Assembly: GCF_052162025.1 (NCBI RefSeq)
Contig: NZ_CP197401.1
Coordinates: 2,852,001-2,916,000 of the forward strand
DNA: 64,000 nucleotides
Direction: 5' to 3'
Source of the DNA: Methylobacter sp015476545
GTDB taxonomy: Bacteria > Pseudomonadota > Gammaproteobacteria > Methylococcales > Methylomonadaceae
Shown: positions 52,806 through 61,141 of the stretch, piece by piece
How the letters are laid out: every line of letters begins with the position of its first letter
How positions within the stretch are numbered: position 1 is the first letter of the stretch
Position numbers and translations under genes: made by a program
The notes under the pieces: generated by a model
What the model was told of the DNA's origin: nothing
The model's input: only the letters and a program-made list of their open reading frames with translations
Database searches by the model: none

Positions 52806-55800
52806 ATGAGATTTCGGCAACAAATCAGCGACCGGTTGGAAACCGGCGGCACAATTTCCCGGCGCCGGCAAGCGGCAGGCGTCGTCTGTCTACCCTTGCT
52901 CGCCGTGGCGCTGGCCTATGCCGGCCCGGCGCACGCCAACTGCAAAAACACCGTGTCGGCCGATGTGGTCGCACTAGACCAGGTGTTTTATTACAACCGC
53001 CTGGGTGCGATGAATCCCGCCGGCATGATCTACGCGCTGAAGGCCGATGTCGTGGATCTGGCCGGCGGCCCCCATCCCGGCCCCGGCAATGCCATGCTGC
53101 GGCCTGATCACCGGCCCAGGCCGCTGACCTTGCGTGTTAACGAGGGCGATTGCCTGCAGGTCCGCTTCACCAACTGGCTGAGCCAGAATCTGGCGGGCTC
53201 TTTGCCGGCCCCCGTGCCGCCCAGCGATCCGCCCAACAGCACGCCGGTCCGCAATGACGACGGCCCCGCCACGCGCACGGCCTCGTTCCATGTCATGGGC
53301 CTGCAGCCGAAAGACATCGTCTCCGACGCCTCCAAGGTCGGCAACAACCCCAGCGGATTGGTAGCTCCCGGCGGCAGCCTGACCTATACGTTTTATGCCG
53401 AGAAGGAAGGCACCTTCCTGGCCTACAGCACCGCCGCCACGACCGGCGGCGAAGGCGACGGCGGCTCGCTGGCGCACGGCCTGTTCGGCGCCGTCAATGT
53501 CGAAAACAAGGGCGCGGAATGGTACCGCAGCCAGGTCACCGAACAGGATCTGGCCCTGGCCGCGACTTCCTCGACGCTGTCCGCGTCCGACGGCAAATTT
53601 TATCCGGTCATCGACTATCAGGCGGTCTATCCAGCCGTCGAAACCCGCAAGCCGCAGGAGAAGCTGACGCTGACGGCGGCGCGGGGCGGTCTTTATCGAG
53701 CCACGATCAGCCGCCTGACCAGCAACATCGGCTTCATCCCCGGCGATCAGGGCAAGACCCTAATCACGGGCGACTTCAAGGGCACGATCAGACGGGTCAA
53801 TACCGATGGCTCTGCCCTCGTGGCGCCGATCACGGCCGTCAGCGCGCTGGAAGCGGCCCCGTACAGCTGGCGGATCGAAGGCACGGCGCCGCATCCGCTG
53901 GCCGGCCGGCCTATCCTGAGCCTGCTCGACAGCCGCAACCAGATCGTCCACTCCGATCTCAATGCCATCATCACCGGCCCCAACCGGGGCAAATTCAGCC
54001 CGGCTGTCGAACCCAAAAATGCCGTGTATCCGGACCGTCTCGATCCGTTCCGCGAGTTTACGGTCATTTTCCACGACGAAGCCAAGGCCGTACAGGCGTT
54101 TCCGGACTGGTTCAATGATCCGGTGCTCAGCCACACCCTGTTCGGTGTCCGGGACGTCTTCGCCATCAACTACGGCACCGGCGGCATCGGCTCGGAGATC
54201 ATCGCCAACCGCCTCGGACTCGGCCCGATGAAGGACTGCGTCGATTGCAAGTACGAGGAGTTCTTCCTGACCTCGTGGGTGCTCGGCGATCCGGCCATGG
54301 TCGTGGATGTGCCCGCAGGTGTCAACTCCGACGGCCAGCTGGGCGTCGTCGCCAACCCGCAATTCGCGACCCAGGCTTTTTTCCCGGCTGACCCGTCCAA
54401 CGTGCACCACAGCTACCTGAACGACCGGGTCAAATTCCGCAACCTGCATGCCGGCCCGAAAGAACACCATATCTTCCACCTGCATGCCCATCAATGGCTG
54501 CACACGCCCGACAGCGACAACTCGGCCTATCTGGACAGCCAGAGCATCGGGCCGGGCAGCGGCTATACCTATGAAATCGCTTATCACGGCGGCGGCAACC
54601 GCAACCGCACGGCCGGCGATTCGATCTTCCACTGCCATTTCTACCCGCATTTCGCCGGCGGCATGTGGTCTCTGATGCGCGTGCATGACGTGCTGGAGAC
54701 CGGCACCGTGCTCGCTGCCGACGGCAAACCGGCACCCGGCGCCCGCGCGCTGCCCGATCGGGAAATTCTGGCCGGCACACCGATCCCGGCCGTCGTGCCG
54801 CTGCCGACCATGGCCATGGCGCCGCAGCCGGGCGCGAAAGTGGCCATCGAAGACGGCCAGGTCAAATTGCCCGATATCGCCGCCGGCAACCCCGGCTATC
54901 CGTTTTATATCGCCGGCATTGCCGGCCACCGGCCGCCGCAGCCACCGCTGGATATGGTCGCGGACGGCGGCCTGCCGCGCCATGTGATCGCCGACGGCAC
55001 GGCCGTCAGTGAAGAGACTCGTCTCAGCTTCGACAAAACCGTGACGGCCATTTCGGCCATCAAACTGCCCGCCAACGGCACGCCCTGGGAGCGCCAGGCC
55101 ATGATTTTCCATGGCGGCGACGGTGTCACGCCGGGCCCGAAAGCCTATAGCACGCCGAAACCGGACGGCGGCGCGGGCGCTTTCAAGGTCAATGGCCTGC
55201 CCGCCAAGCCAGGCGCGCCGTATGCCGATCCCTGCATCAATGACCAGCAGCAGCCCGCGGCCGGCAAGCCCCGTTTCTACCACGCCGCCGTGATTCAGCT
55301 GGATACCAAGATGAACAAAGTAGGCTGGCATTTCCCGCAACAACGTATTGAGACCTTACGGGAAGATGTCGAAGACACAATGGATGGCATCAGGCCGCCC
55401 GAGCCCCTGTTCTTCCGCGCCAACACCGGCGAGTGCGTCACCTTCCACCACACCAACCTGGTACCGCATCTTTATGAGCAGGATGAGTTTCAGGTAACGA
55501 CGCCGACCGACACGATCGGCCAGCACATCCATCTGGTCAAGTTCGACGTCACGTCCTCGGACGGCTCCGGCAACGGCTGGAACTATGAAGACGGCACCTT
55601 CAGCCCCGAGGATATACTTGAGCGCCTGACAGCCATCAACGCTCCCGGCGGCGATTGGCTGGATGCTGATAAACCGAATGACCCTAATCCGCCTAAACCG
55701 CCCCTCTGCAACCTGGGCGACTTCCAGCGCGGCGGCGGCACTTGCGTGCAGACCACCGTGCAGCGCTGGTATGCCGATGACGTGCTGAACAATATCGGCG

Positions 55801-58067
55801 AGGACCGCACGCTGCGCACCGTGTTCACGCACGACCACTTCGGCCCATCCACCCATCAGCAGGTGGGGCTCTATGCCGCCCTGGTAATCGAGCCGGCCAA
55901 TTCAACCTGGAAGCACAACGAGACCGGCGCGCCCCTGAGCGGCCGCGCCGACGGCGGCCCGACCAGCTGGCAAGCCATCATTGAACCGAAAAACGGCGAC
56001 AAAGCCTACCGCGAGTTCCTGCTGTCAATGGGTGATTTCCAGTTGGCCAGCCGCAATGATGACACCCCGGTCAATCCGCCCGCCAAACAGGAAGCCGGGC
56101 TCCATGATCTGATCGAGGTCGCGCCGACCTGTCCGGGCGGCGTCCCCCGGCCCTGCCCCGAAGCCATCTCGGCTGACGATCCCGGCACCATGACCGTGAA
56201 CTACCGCAATGAACCGCTGGCGCTGCGCGTCAATAACGGCGCCAATAGCCAAACCCCGGGTCGGGCCGGCGATCTGTCGTTCGCGTTCGAATCGCGCACG
56301 GACCGGGCCATTCCGGCCTTGAACAGCCAGCCGGACTTTTTTGTCCAGCCGTTGACCCGCGACGTCCTGCCCGGCGATCCGTTCACGCCGCTGCTGAAAA
56401 CGTTCGCCGGCGACAAGATCCAGATCCGCACTGCATTCGGCGCCCATGAGGAAGGCCACAACTTCAGCATGCACGGCCTCAAATGGCTGTTCGAGCCGTC
56501 GCTGAAAGACTCCGGCTACCGCAATTCGCAAATGATGGGTATCTCCGAGCACTTTGAGTTCGAAGTGAACGCCGTAGACTCCATCAATCTGGGTACGCCC
56601 TTTATCGATCAGGCCTATTTCCCGGGCGCGGCGACCGATGACCTCTGGAACGGCCTGTGGGGCATCCTGCGGACCTATAACGATAAAGGCACTTACTCGG
56701 CCAAATACCCCAGACCGACGCTGGCGAAACTGCCGAGCAATCCGGAGGGTTATGTGATGCCGGTGAACTGTACCGTGGATAAAAAAGGCTATAGGAACTG
56801 CATCACCACCAACGGCGTCTGCCCGATCACTGCCCCTAAGGTCAACTTCCAGGTTCATGCGTTTCTGGCGAAGGATCTGCTGGGCAGCCCGCTGGTCTAC
56901 AACCAAAAGGCCGGGCTGAAAGATCCGGGCGCCATCCTGTTCGTGCGCGATTCCGATCTGAACGCCGCCAAGAAAAAGCTGAAGCCCGGCGTGCCGATTG
57001 AGCCGTTGATCCTGCGCGCCCGCGCCGGGGACTGCATCAACCTGGCCCTGGTCAATCACCTGCCCGCCAACCTCGGCAACACGCAACAGGATGGCTGGAG
57101 CACGCTGCCGATGATCGTCGAAGGCTTCAACAACAATGACATCCGGCCGTCCAGCCATGTCGGCCTGACACCGCAACTGGTGGAATTTGACGCCTTGCGC
57201 GGCGCCGGTCTGAGCATAGGCCAGAACTGGACCCTGCCGGGCGGCAATCTGGTCACGGCCGCCCCCGGCAAAACGGTCAGCTATAGATGGTATGCCGGCA
57301 AAACGACACCAGGAGCCTATCCTGATGCCAAGTCGAAACTGAAGAAGCTGTTTGCCGAGCCGGTGGAATACGGTGCCATCAACCTGATGCCGTCGGATCG
57401 CATGAAGCAGATCAGCAAGGGTGCCATCGGGGCGTTGATCATCGAGCCGCAGGGCGCGAAGTGGCAGGAAGACGCCAACATGCGCGCCTCGGCCACGGTC
57501 ACGCTGACCAACGGCAAGTTCTTCCGGGAACACGTGCTGCTGTTCCAGGACGACCTGAACCTGCAGCAAGACGGCGTGCCCGTGCCTAATCTTGCCGGTA
57601 TTGAGGATCCCGAAGACACCGCTCAGAAAGGCTTCAACTACAGGACCGAGCCGCTATGGACACGCATGGGCTTTGCGGCGGATACCCCGCTGGAAATAAC
57701 ACGCACCTTTGACTTCACCAATGTGCTGACGGGCGCAGCGGAAACACCGACTTTCCTGGCCAAAGCCGGCGAGCCGGTCCGGATGCGCGTGCTGCAGGCC
57801 GGCGGTCATTCCCGCAACCATGTCTTCCAGCAGCACGGGCACATCTGGCTGGAGGAACCGTTCACCAACGGCTCGACGGTGATCGGCACCAACAGCTTCT
57901 CGGAATGGCACGGCTCCCAAGCCGGCATCGGGCCGGGCAGCCATTTCAACTTCCTGCTGGCCAATGGCGCGGGCGGTGTCTTCGCAACGCCCGGCGATTA
58001 CCTCTACCGGGATCAGGCATCGTTCACGTTTGACGGCGGGCTGTGGGGCAAATTACGAGTGCAATAG
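52806..58067 (+). CDS. Giant MnxG-like multicopper oxidase, exported
   Basis: This 1753-residue protein has a Tat-like or Sec signal (SRRRQAAG, cleavage after PAHA) and probably six cupredoxin domains. Four HxH motifs needed for a T2/T3 copper site are visible: HIFHLHAHQW (about 553), HCHFYPHFAGGM (about 608), QHIHLVKFD (about 907) and THDHFGPSTHQQ (about 1009). Two more His pairs are GHNFSMHGLKW (about 1216) and HVFQQHGHIW (about 1674). This layout resembles MnxG-type Mn(II) oxidases, but it is longer than Bacillus MnxG. Substrate is unknown. The ATG at 52806 follows TAGGAG. Confidence 0.85.
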   Translation: MRFRQQISDRLETGGTISRRRQAAGVVCLPLLAVALAYAGPAHANCKNTVSADVVALDQVFYYNRLGAMNPAGMIYALKADVVDLAGGPHPGPGNAMLRPDHRPRPLTLRVNEGDCLQVRFTNWLSQNLAGSLPAPVPPSDPPNSTPVRNDDGPATRTASFHVMGLQPKDIVSDASKVGNNPSGLVAPGGSLTYTFYAEKEGTFLAYSTAATTGGEGDGGSLAHGLFGAVNVENKGAEWYRSQVTEQDLALAATSSTLSASDGKFYPVIDYQAVYPAVETRKPQEKLTLTAARGGLYRATISRLTSNIGFIPGDQGKTLITGDFKGTIRRVNTDGSALVAPITAVSALEAAPYSWRIEGTAPHPLAGRPILSLLDSRNQIVHSDLNAIITGPNRGKFSPAVEPKNAVYPDRLDPFREFTVIFHDEAKAVQAFPDWFNDPVLSHTLFGVRDVFAINYGTGGIGSEIIANRLGLGPMKDCVDCKYEEFFLTSWVLGDPAMVVDVPAGVNSDGQLGVVANPQFATQAFFPADPSNVHHSYLNDRVKFRNLHAGPKEHHIFHLHAHQWLHTPDSDNSAYLDSQSIGPGSGYTYEIAYHGGGNRNRTAGDSIFHCHFYPHFAGGMWSLMRVHDVLETGTVLAADGKPAPGARALPDREILAGTPIPAVVPLPTMAMAPQPGAKVAIEDGQVKLPDIAAGNPGYPFYIAGIAGHRPPQPPLDMVADGGLPRHVIADGTAVSEETRLSFDKTVTAISAIKLPANGTPWERQAMIFHGGDGVTPGPKAYSTPKPDGGAGAFKVNGLPAKPGAPYADPCINDQQQPAAGKPRFYHAAVIQLDTKMNKVGWHFPQQRIETLREDVEDTMDGIRPPEPLFFRANTGECVTFHHTNLVPHLYEQDEFQVTTPTDTIGQHIHLVKFDVTSSDGSGNGWNYEDGTFSPEDILERLTAINAPGGDWLDADKPNDPNPPKPPLCNLGDFQRGGGTCVQTTVQRWYADDVLNNIGEDRTLRTVFTHDHFGPSTHQQVGLYAALVIEPANSTWKHNETGAPLSGRADGGPTSWQAIIEPKNGDKAYREFLLSMGDFQLASRNDDTPVNPPAKQEAGLHDLIEVAPTCPGGVPRPCPEAISADDPGTMTVNYRNEPLALRVNNGANSQTPGRAGDLSFAFESRTDRAIPALNSQPDFFVQPLTRDVLPGDPFTPLLKTFAGDKIQIRTAFGAHEEGHNFSMHGLKWLFEPSLKDSGYRNSQMMGISEHFEFEVNAVDSINLGTPFIDQAYFPGAATDDLWNGLWGILRTYNDKGTYSAKYPRPTLAKLPSNPEGYVMPVNCTVDKKGYRNCITTNGVCPITAPKVNFQVHAFLAKDLLGSPLVYNQKAGLKDPGAILFVRDSDLNAAKKKLKPGVPIEPLILRARAGDCINLALVNHLPANLGNTQQDGWSTLPMIVEGFNNNDIRPSSHVGLTPQLVEFDALRGAGLSIGQNWTLPGGNLVTAAPGKTVSYRWYAGKTTPGAYPDAKSKLKKLFAEPVEYGAINLMPSDRMKQISKGAIGALIIEPQGAKWQEDANMRASATVTLTNGKFFREHVLLFQDDLNLQQDGVPVPNLAGIEDPEDTAQKGFNYRTEPLWTRMGFAADTPLEITRTFDFTNVLTGAAETPTFLAKAGEPVRMRVLQAGGHSRNHVFQQHGHIWLEEPFTNGSTVIGTNSFSEWHGSQAGIGPGSHFNFLLANGAGGVFATPGDYLYRDQASFTFDGGLWGKLRVQ

Positions 58068-58087
58068 CATCGCGTAAGGCGTATCGG

Positions 58088-58118
58088 AGTGCAGCCGCAA
58101 GCCGGCTGCACTCTTTTT
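58088..58118 (+). terminator. Intrinsic terminator after the first oxidase gene
   Basis: AGTGCAGCC (58088-58096) pairs with GGCTGCACT (58104-58112), followed by CTTTTT. It separates the oxidase from the propeller/SCO pair, so expression of the downstream pair may be uncoupled or reduced. Confidence 0.85.
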
Positions 58119-58155
58119 ATCGTTATCGGATACTCGATAAAACAGGGATATGACT

Positions 58156-60096
58156 ATGAGAACACCCAATTACAGAAATTCAGCATTATGCTTCATCGTA
58201 TTGACCGGCCTTTTCTTCGTGTTCAGCGATCAGCTGTCTTCATTGTTCAAGAATAATCCGTCAGACAACGAAGTAATCAAGGAAGGCTTGTCCATCGCCT
58301 TGGCCATCGATCCGGTCCAGGCCGACAAGATCGCGGCCTCGGCTCTGCACGAGGGCCAGCCGGCGCGCCTGCAATTCACGGTTCGGGATACGTCCAGCAA
58401 GGAACCGGTCAAGGGTCTGCACCCGGCCGTCTGGCTGGACCGCCAGAACCCGCAGGAACAGAGCCTGTCATGCAAGGACCGCATCAACTCTTATCTGCAA
58501 AGCAAGCTGGCTTTTCAGCCCGATATCAACCTCAACTCCTATTTCGTGCTGGCACTGAACAACAAGGCCAGCATTTCCGTCATCGATCCGATGAACGGCT
58601 TCGGCGGCAGCAAGATGATCACGCGTATCCGGCTGAACAGCCCCGGCGTGGACTGGGCCTTGAGCAAGGATAATAAAAAGCTCTATGTGGCTACGCCGTT
58701 AAGCCGCGAAGTGGCGGTCATCGATACCGGCACCTGGCAGGTAAAGACTTTTCTGTCATTTGAAGCTTCACCCACCCGGCTGGCCTTGCAGCCGGACGGC
58801 CACTATTTGTGGGTGGGACTCGAGAAGACCGATAACAAGTCCTCAGCCGATGTCAGCGCCGTCGATACCGAGAAAAACCAGGTGGCCGCCTCGATCGCCA
58901 CCGGCAAAGGCAGCCATGAATTTGCCTTCAGCGCCGACAGCCGCATGGCTTACGTCAGTAATGCCGACGACCAGACGGTGGCCGTCATCGATACCGCCAA
59001 GCTGGCCAGCCATCACGCCGTCAAAAGCATGGCCCGGCCCGTGGCGCTGGCTTTCTCGACGTTGAGCAAAACCCTGTACGCAGCCACCGAAAAAGGCCGC
59101 CTGCTGGTCATCGATGCCGAAAGCCAGGCCGGTGCGCCCATCGAGACCGGCTCGCCGCTGAAAGCGTTGCGCTTCAGCCCCGACGGCCGCTGGGGTTTCG
59201 CGCTCAGCCAGAGAGACAACAAAGTGTTCATCATCGATGCCTCAGTGAACCGCCTGGTCCAGACCGTCGAGGCCGGTGCCGCGCCGGACCAGATCACGTT
59301 CACGGATCATTTCGCCTATGTCCGCTCGACCGGCAATGAAACCGTGAGCATGCTGCAACTGGATGCGCTGGGCAAGAACGCGCCGGCAGCCGTGACGACC
59401 TTTCCGGGCGGTCAGTCCGCCCCGGGTTCATCCGGGCTGCTGTCGGCCGATGCCATTGTGCCGACGCCTGAGCGCAATGCCGTGGTGGTCGCCAATCCAG
59501 CCGATAAATCCGTGTACTACTACACGGAAGGCATGGCCGCACCGATGGGCAATTTCGAGAACTTCGGCATGAATCCTATGGCGGTCATGATTGTAGATAG
59601 AAGTCTGCAGGAAACCGCGCCCGGCGTTTATACAGGCACCGCTCAGTTGCCGCCGGCCGGCCGTTACAGCGTCTCGGTACTGCTGAACAATCCGACGGTC
59701 TACCACTGCTTCGCCGCCGACATCGCGCCGGACCCTGAACTGGCCAAATCAGACACTCAGCCGGTCAAGGTGGAGTATTTGCTGAACAGTAAGGAAGTGC
59801 CGGTCGGCGCGCCGGTATCGATCCGGGTCAAAGTCAATCATACGGAAAAAAATAATGTCAGCGACCTGCAACTGCTGATCTTCCGCATCCCCGGCCAATG
59901 GCAACAGCGGCTGCTGGCCAAACCGCTGGGCGACGGCCTGTATCAGGCGGACATCACGCCGACGGAAACGGGCGTCTATCAGGTATTCGCACAGTCGGCC
60001 TCGCTCAATTTCACCTTTGAACAACAGCCCATGCTGACGTTCCGCGCCATCCGACCGGAAATCGCTACCGCTCAGGTCAAGGAGTTGGCGCCATGA
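58156..60096 (+). CDS. YVTN-type beta-propeller exported protein
   Basis: This 646-residue protein has an N-terminal hydrophobic segment (CFIVLTGLFFVFS; signal or anchor), a short cysteine-containing domain, then a YncE/cytochrome-D1-like propeller (about 130-440; repeats VAVIDTGTWQVKTFL, VSAVDTEKNQVAASI). Two immunoglobulin-like segments form the C-terminus. ATG at 58156 has AGGG at normal spacing; an ATG six bases earlier is too close. It overlaps the SCO gene by 4 bases. It is not an intact cytochrome d1 (no heme motif). Its role with the oxidases is inferred. Confidence 0.82.
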   Translation: MRTPNYRNSALCFIVLTGLFFVFSDQLSSLFKNNPSDNEVIKEGLSIALAIDPVQADKIAASALHEGQPARLQFTVRDTSSKEPVKGLHPAVWLDRQNPQEQSLSCKDRINSYLQSKLAFQPDINLNSYFVLALNNKASISVIDPMNGFGGSKMITRIRLNSPGVDWALSKDNKKLYVATPLSREVAVIDTGTWQVKTFLSFEASPTRLALQPDGHYLWVGLEKTDNKSSADVSAVDTEKNQVAASIATGKGSHEFAFSADSRMAYVSNADDQTVAVIDTAKLASHHAVKSMARPVALAFSTLSKTLYAATEKGRLLVIDAESQAGAPIETGSPLKALRFSPDGRWGFALSQRDNKVFIIDASVNRLVQTVEAGAAPDQITFTDHFAYVRSTGNETVSMLQLDALGKNAPAAVTTFPGGQSAPGSSGLLSADAIVPTPERNAVVVANPADKSVYYYTEGMAAPMGNFENFGMNPMAVMIVDRSLQETAPGVYTGTAQLPPAGRYSVSVLLNNPTVYHCFAADIAPDPELAKSDTQPVKVEYLLNSKEVPVGAPVSIRVKVNHTEKNNVSDLQLLIFRIPGQWQQRLLAKPLGDGLYQADITPTETGVYQVFAQSASLNFTFEQQPMLTFRAIRPEIATAQVKELAP

Positions 60097-60680
60097 ATAT
60101 CAAGTTCAGAACCGGAGTCATCATCACCCTGCTAATTACCGGCGTTCTTATCGCCGTTGTGCCGGACCCGGCGCCGAAGACGATAGCGTCTCCGGTCGCA
60201 CTGCCGAATACCGAACTGCAGGACCAGAACGGCGCCTCGGTCCGTTTTGCCAGCGATGTCGCCGGCAATCGGATCATGGCGCTCAATTTCATTTACACTG
60301 ATTGCCAGACGGCCTGCCCGGTCGTCTCGGGCATTTTCTCCAAGCTGCAAAGCCGGCTCGGCGACAAATTGGCCAAGGACGTGCGCATGGTCTCGCTGAG
60401 CATCAATCCGGCTACGGATACGCCTGAACGGCTGAAAGCCTACGCGGAGCGCTTTCACGCCGCGCCCGAGTGGCTCTGGCTGACCGGAGAGAAGGCCCAG
60501 GTCGACGCCCTACTCAAAAGCCTTGGCGTCTACAGCACCGATGTCGCCAACCATGCGCCGGTCATTCTGGTCGGCGACCCGGTCCGCGGCGAATGGACGC
60601 GCTTCAATGGCCTGTCCAGCCCGGATACCATCGCTGCCCGAATCGATGAATTGCTGAATGCCCGCCATGGAAAATCCTGA
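60093..60680 (+). CDS. SCO1/SenC-family copper chaperone
   Basis: This 195-residue thioredoxin-fold protein has an N-terminal membrane anchor (GVIITLLITGVLIAVV), the copper/thiol motif DCQTACP (CxxxC) and the conserved histidine in NHAPVILVGD. It would deliver copper or act as a thiol reductant in the periplasm. Overlap with the propeller gene (ATGA) indicates coupling. It lies between two copies of a copper oxidase gene, which supports a role in loading their copper sites. This is inference. Confidence 0.92.
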   Translation: MNIKFRTGVIITLLITGVLIAVVPDPAPKTIASPVALPNTELQDQNGASVRFASDVAGNRIMALNFIYTDCQTACPVVSGIFSKLQSRLGDKLAKDVRMVSLSINPATDTPERLKAYAERFHAAPEWLWLTGEKAQVDALLKSLGVYSTDVANHAPVILVGDPVRGEWTRFNGLSSPDTIAARIDELLNARHGKS

Positions 60681-60698
60681 GCGCGAGGTGTGGCTGCA

Positions 60699-60719
60699 GG
60701 GCCGAATTTTATTCGGCCC
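60699..60719. repeat. Short perfect hairpin after the SCO gene
   Basis: GGGCCGAAT/ATTCGGCCC forms a 9-bp stem with a TTT loop, 19 bases after the SCO stop. There is no T-run, so it is only a possible terminator. Confidence 0.45.
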
Positions 60720-60875
60720 GAAACACTCGGCTGGACGGGGCTTGCTGTCTGTCCAAAAACATTCAGCATTGGTTGCAACCCTCGCCCCACCTGAGTGTAG
60801 TAAGGTAATGCAGGCGCAAAGACCATCCATGCAGCCGTTCATAATTTTACGCCTTAAGTTTACAAGTCTCCCTGT

Positions 60876-61141
60876 GACGCGATATCACTCTTGAATGTCT
60901 GAAACATCGCTATAGGCTTTCCCACCGCTGCCCGTTCACTTACTTTTCAGGCTGAATCTCATCAAATCAGGTATTTCCTGAGCTAAAAATCAGGGTTTCA
61001 CCCGATTTCCACACTGTAGCTGTGCTTATAAAGTCAGATTGTCTTTTAAATCCTTAATCGATTGCTGTACAGAAAAGTGGCTGGCTCAAGGCTGCTTTCA
61101 GGCGGCAATAATTTCTTCAATTACTGTAGTGTGGAGATGTC
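60876..61141 (+). promoter_or_regulatory. Duplicated leader of the multicopper oxidase, copy 2
   Basis: It matches 52531-52805 with small indels, including the palindrome AATCAGGGTTTCACCCGATT at 60988-61007. Upstream, 60720-60875 carries no gene. Confidence 0.6.

Noticed and set aside
53760..57569. Long minus-strand open frames (527, 514 and 407 codons) opposite the oxidase genes
   Set aside because: They lie antisense to a protein with clear copper motifs, are composed of Arg/Gly/Ala-rich low-quality sequence, match no family, and follow from GC-rich third positions in the real gene.
60699..60719. Hairpin after the SCO gene as a definite terminator
   Set aside because: Perfect stem but no T-run on either side, so only recorded as a short repeat.
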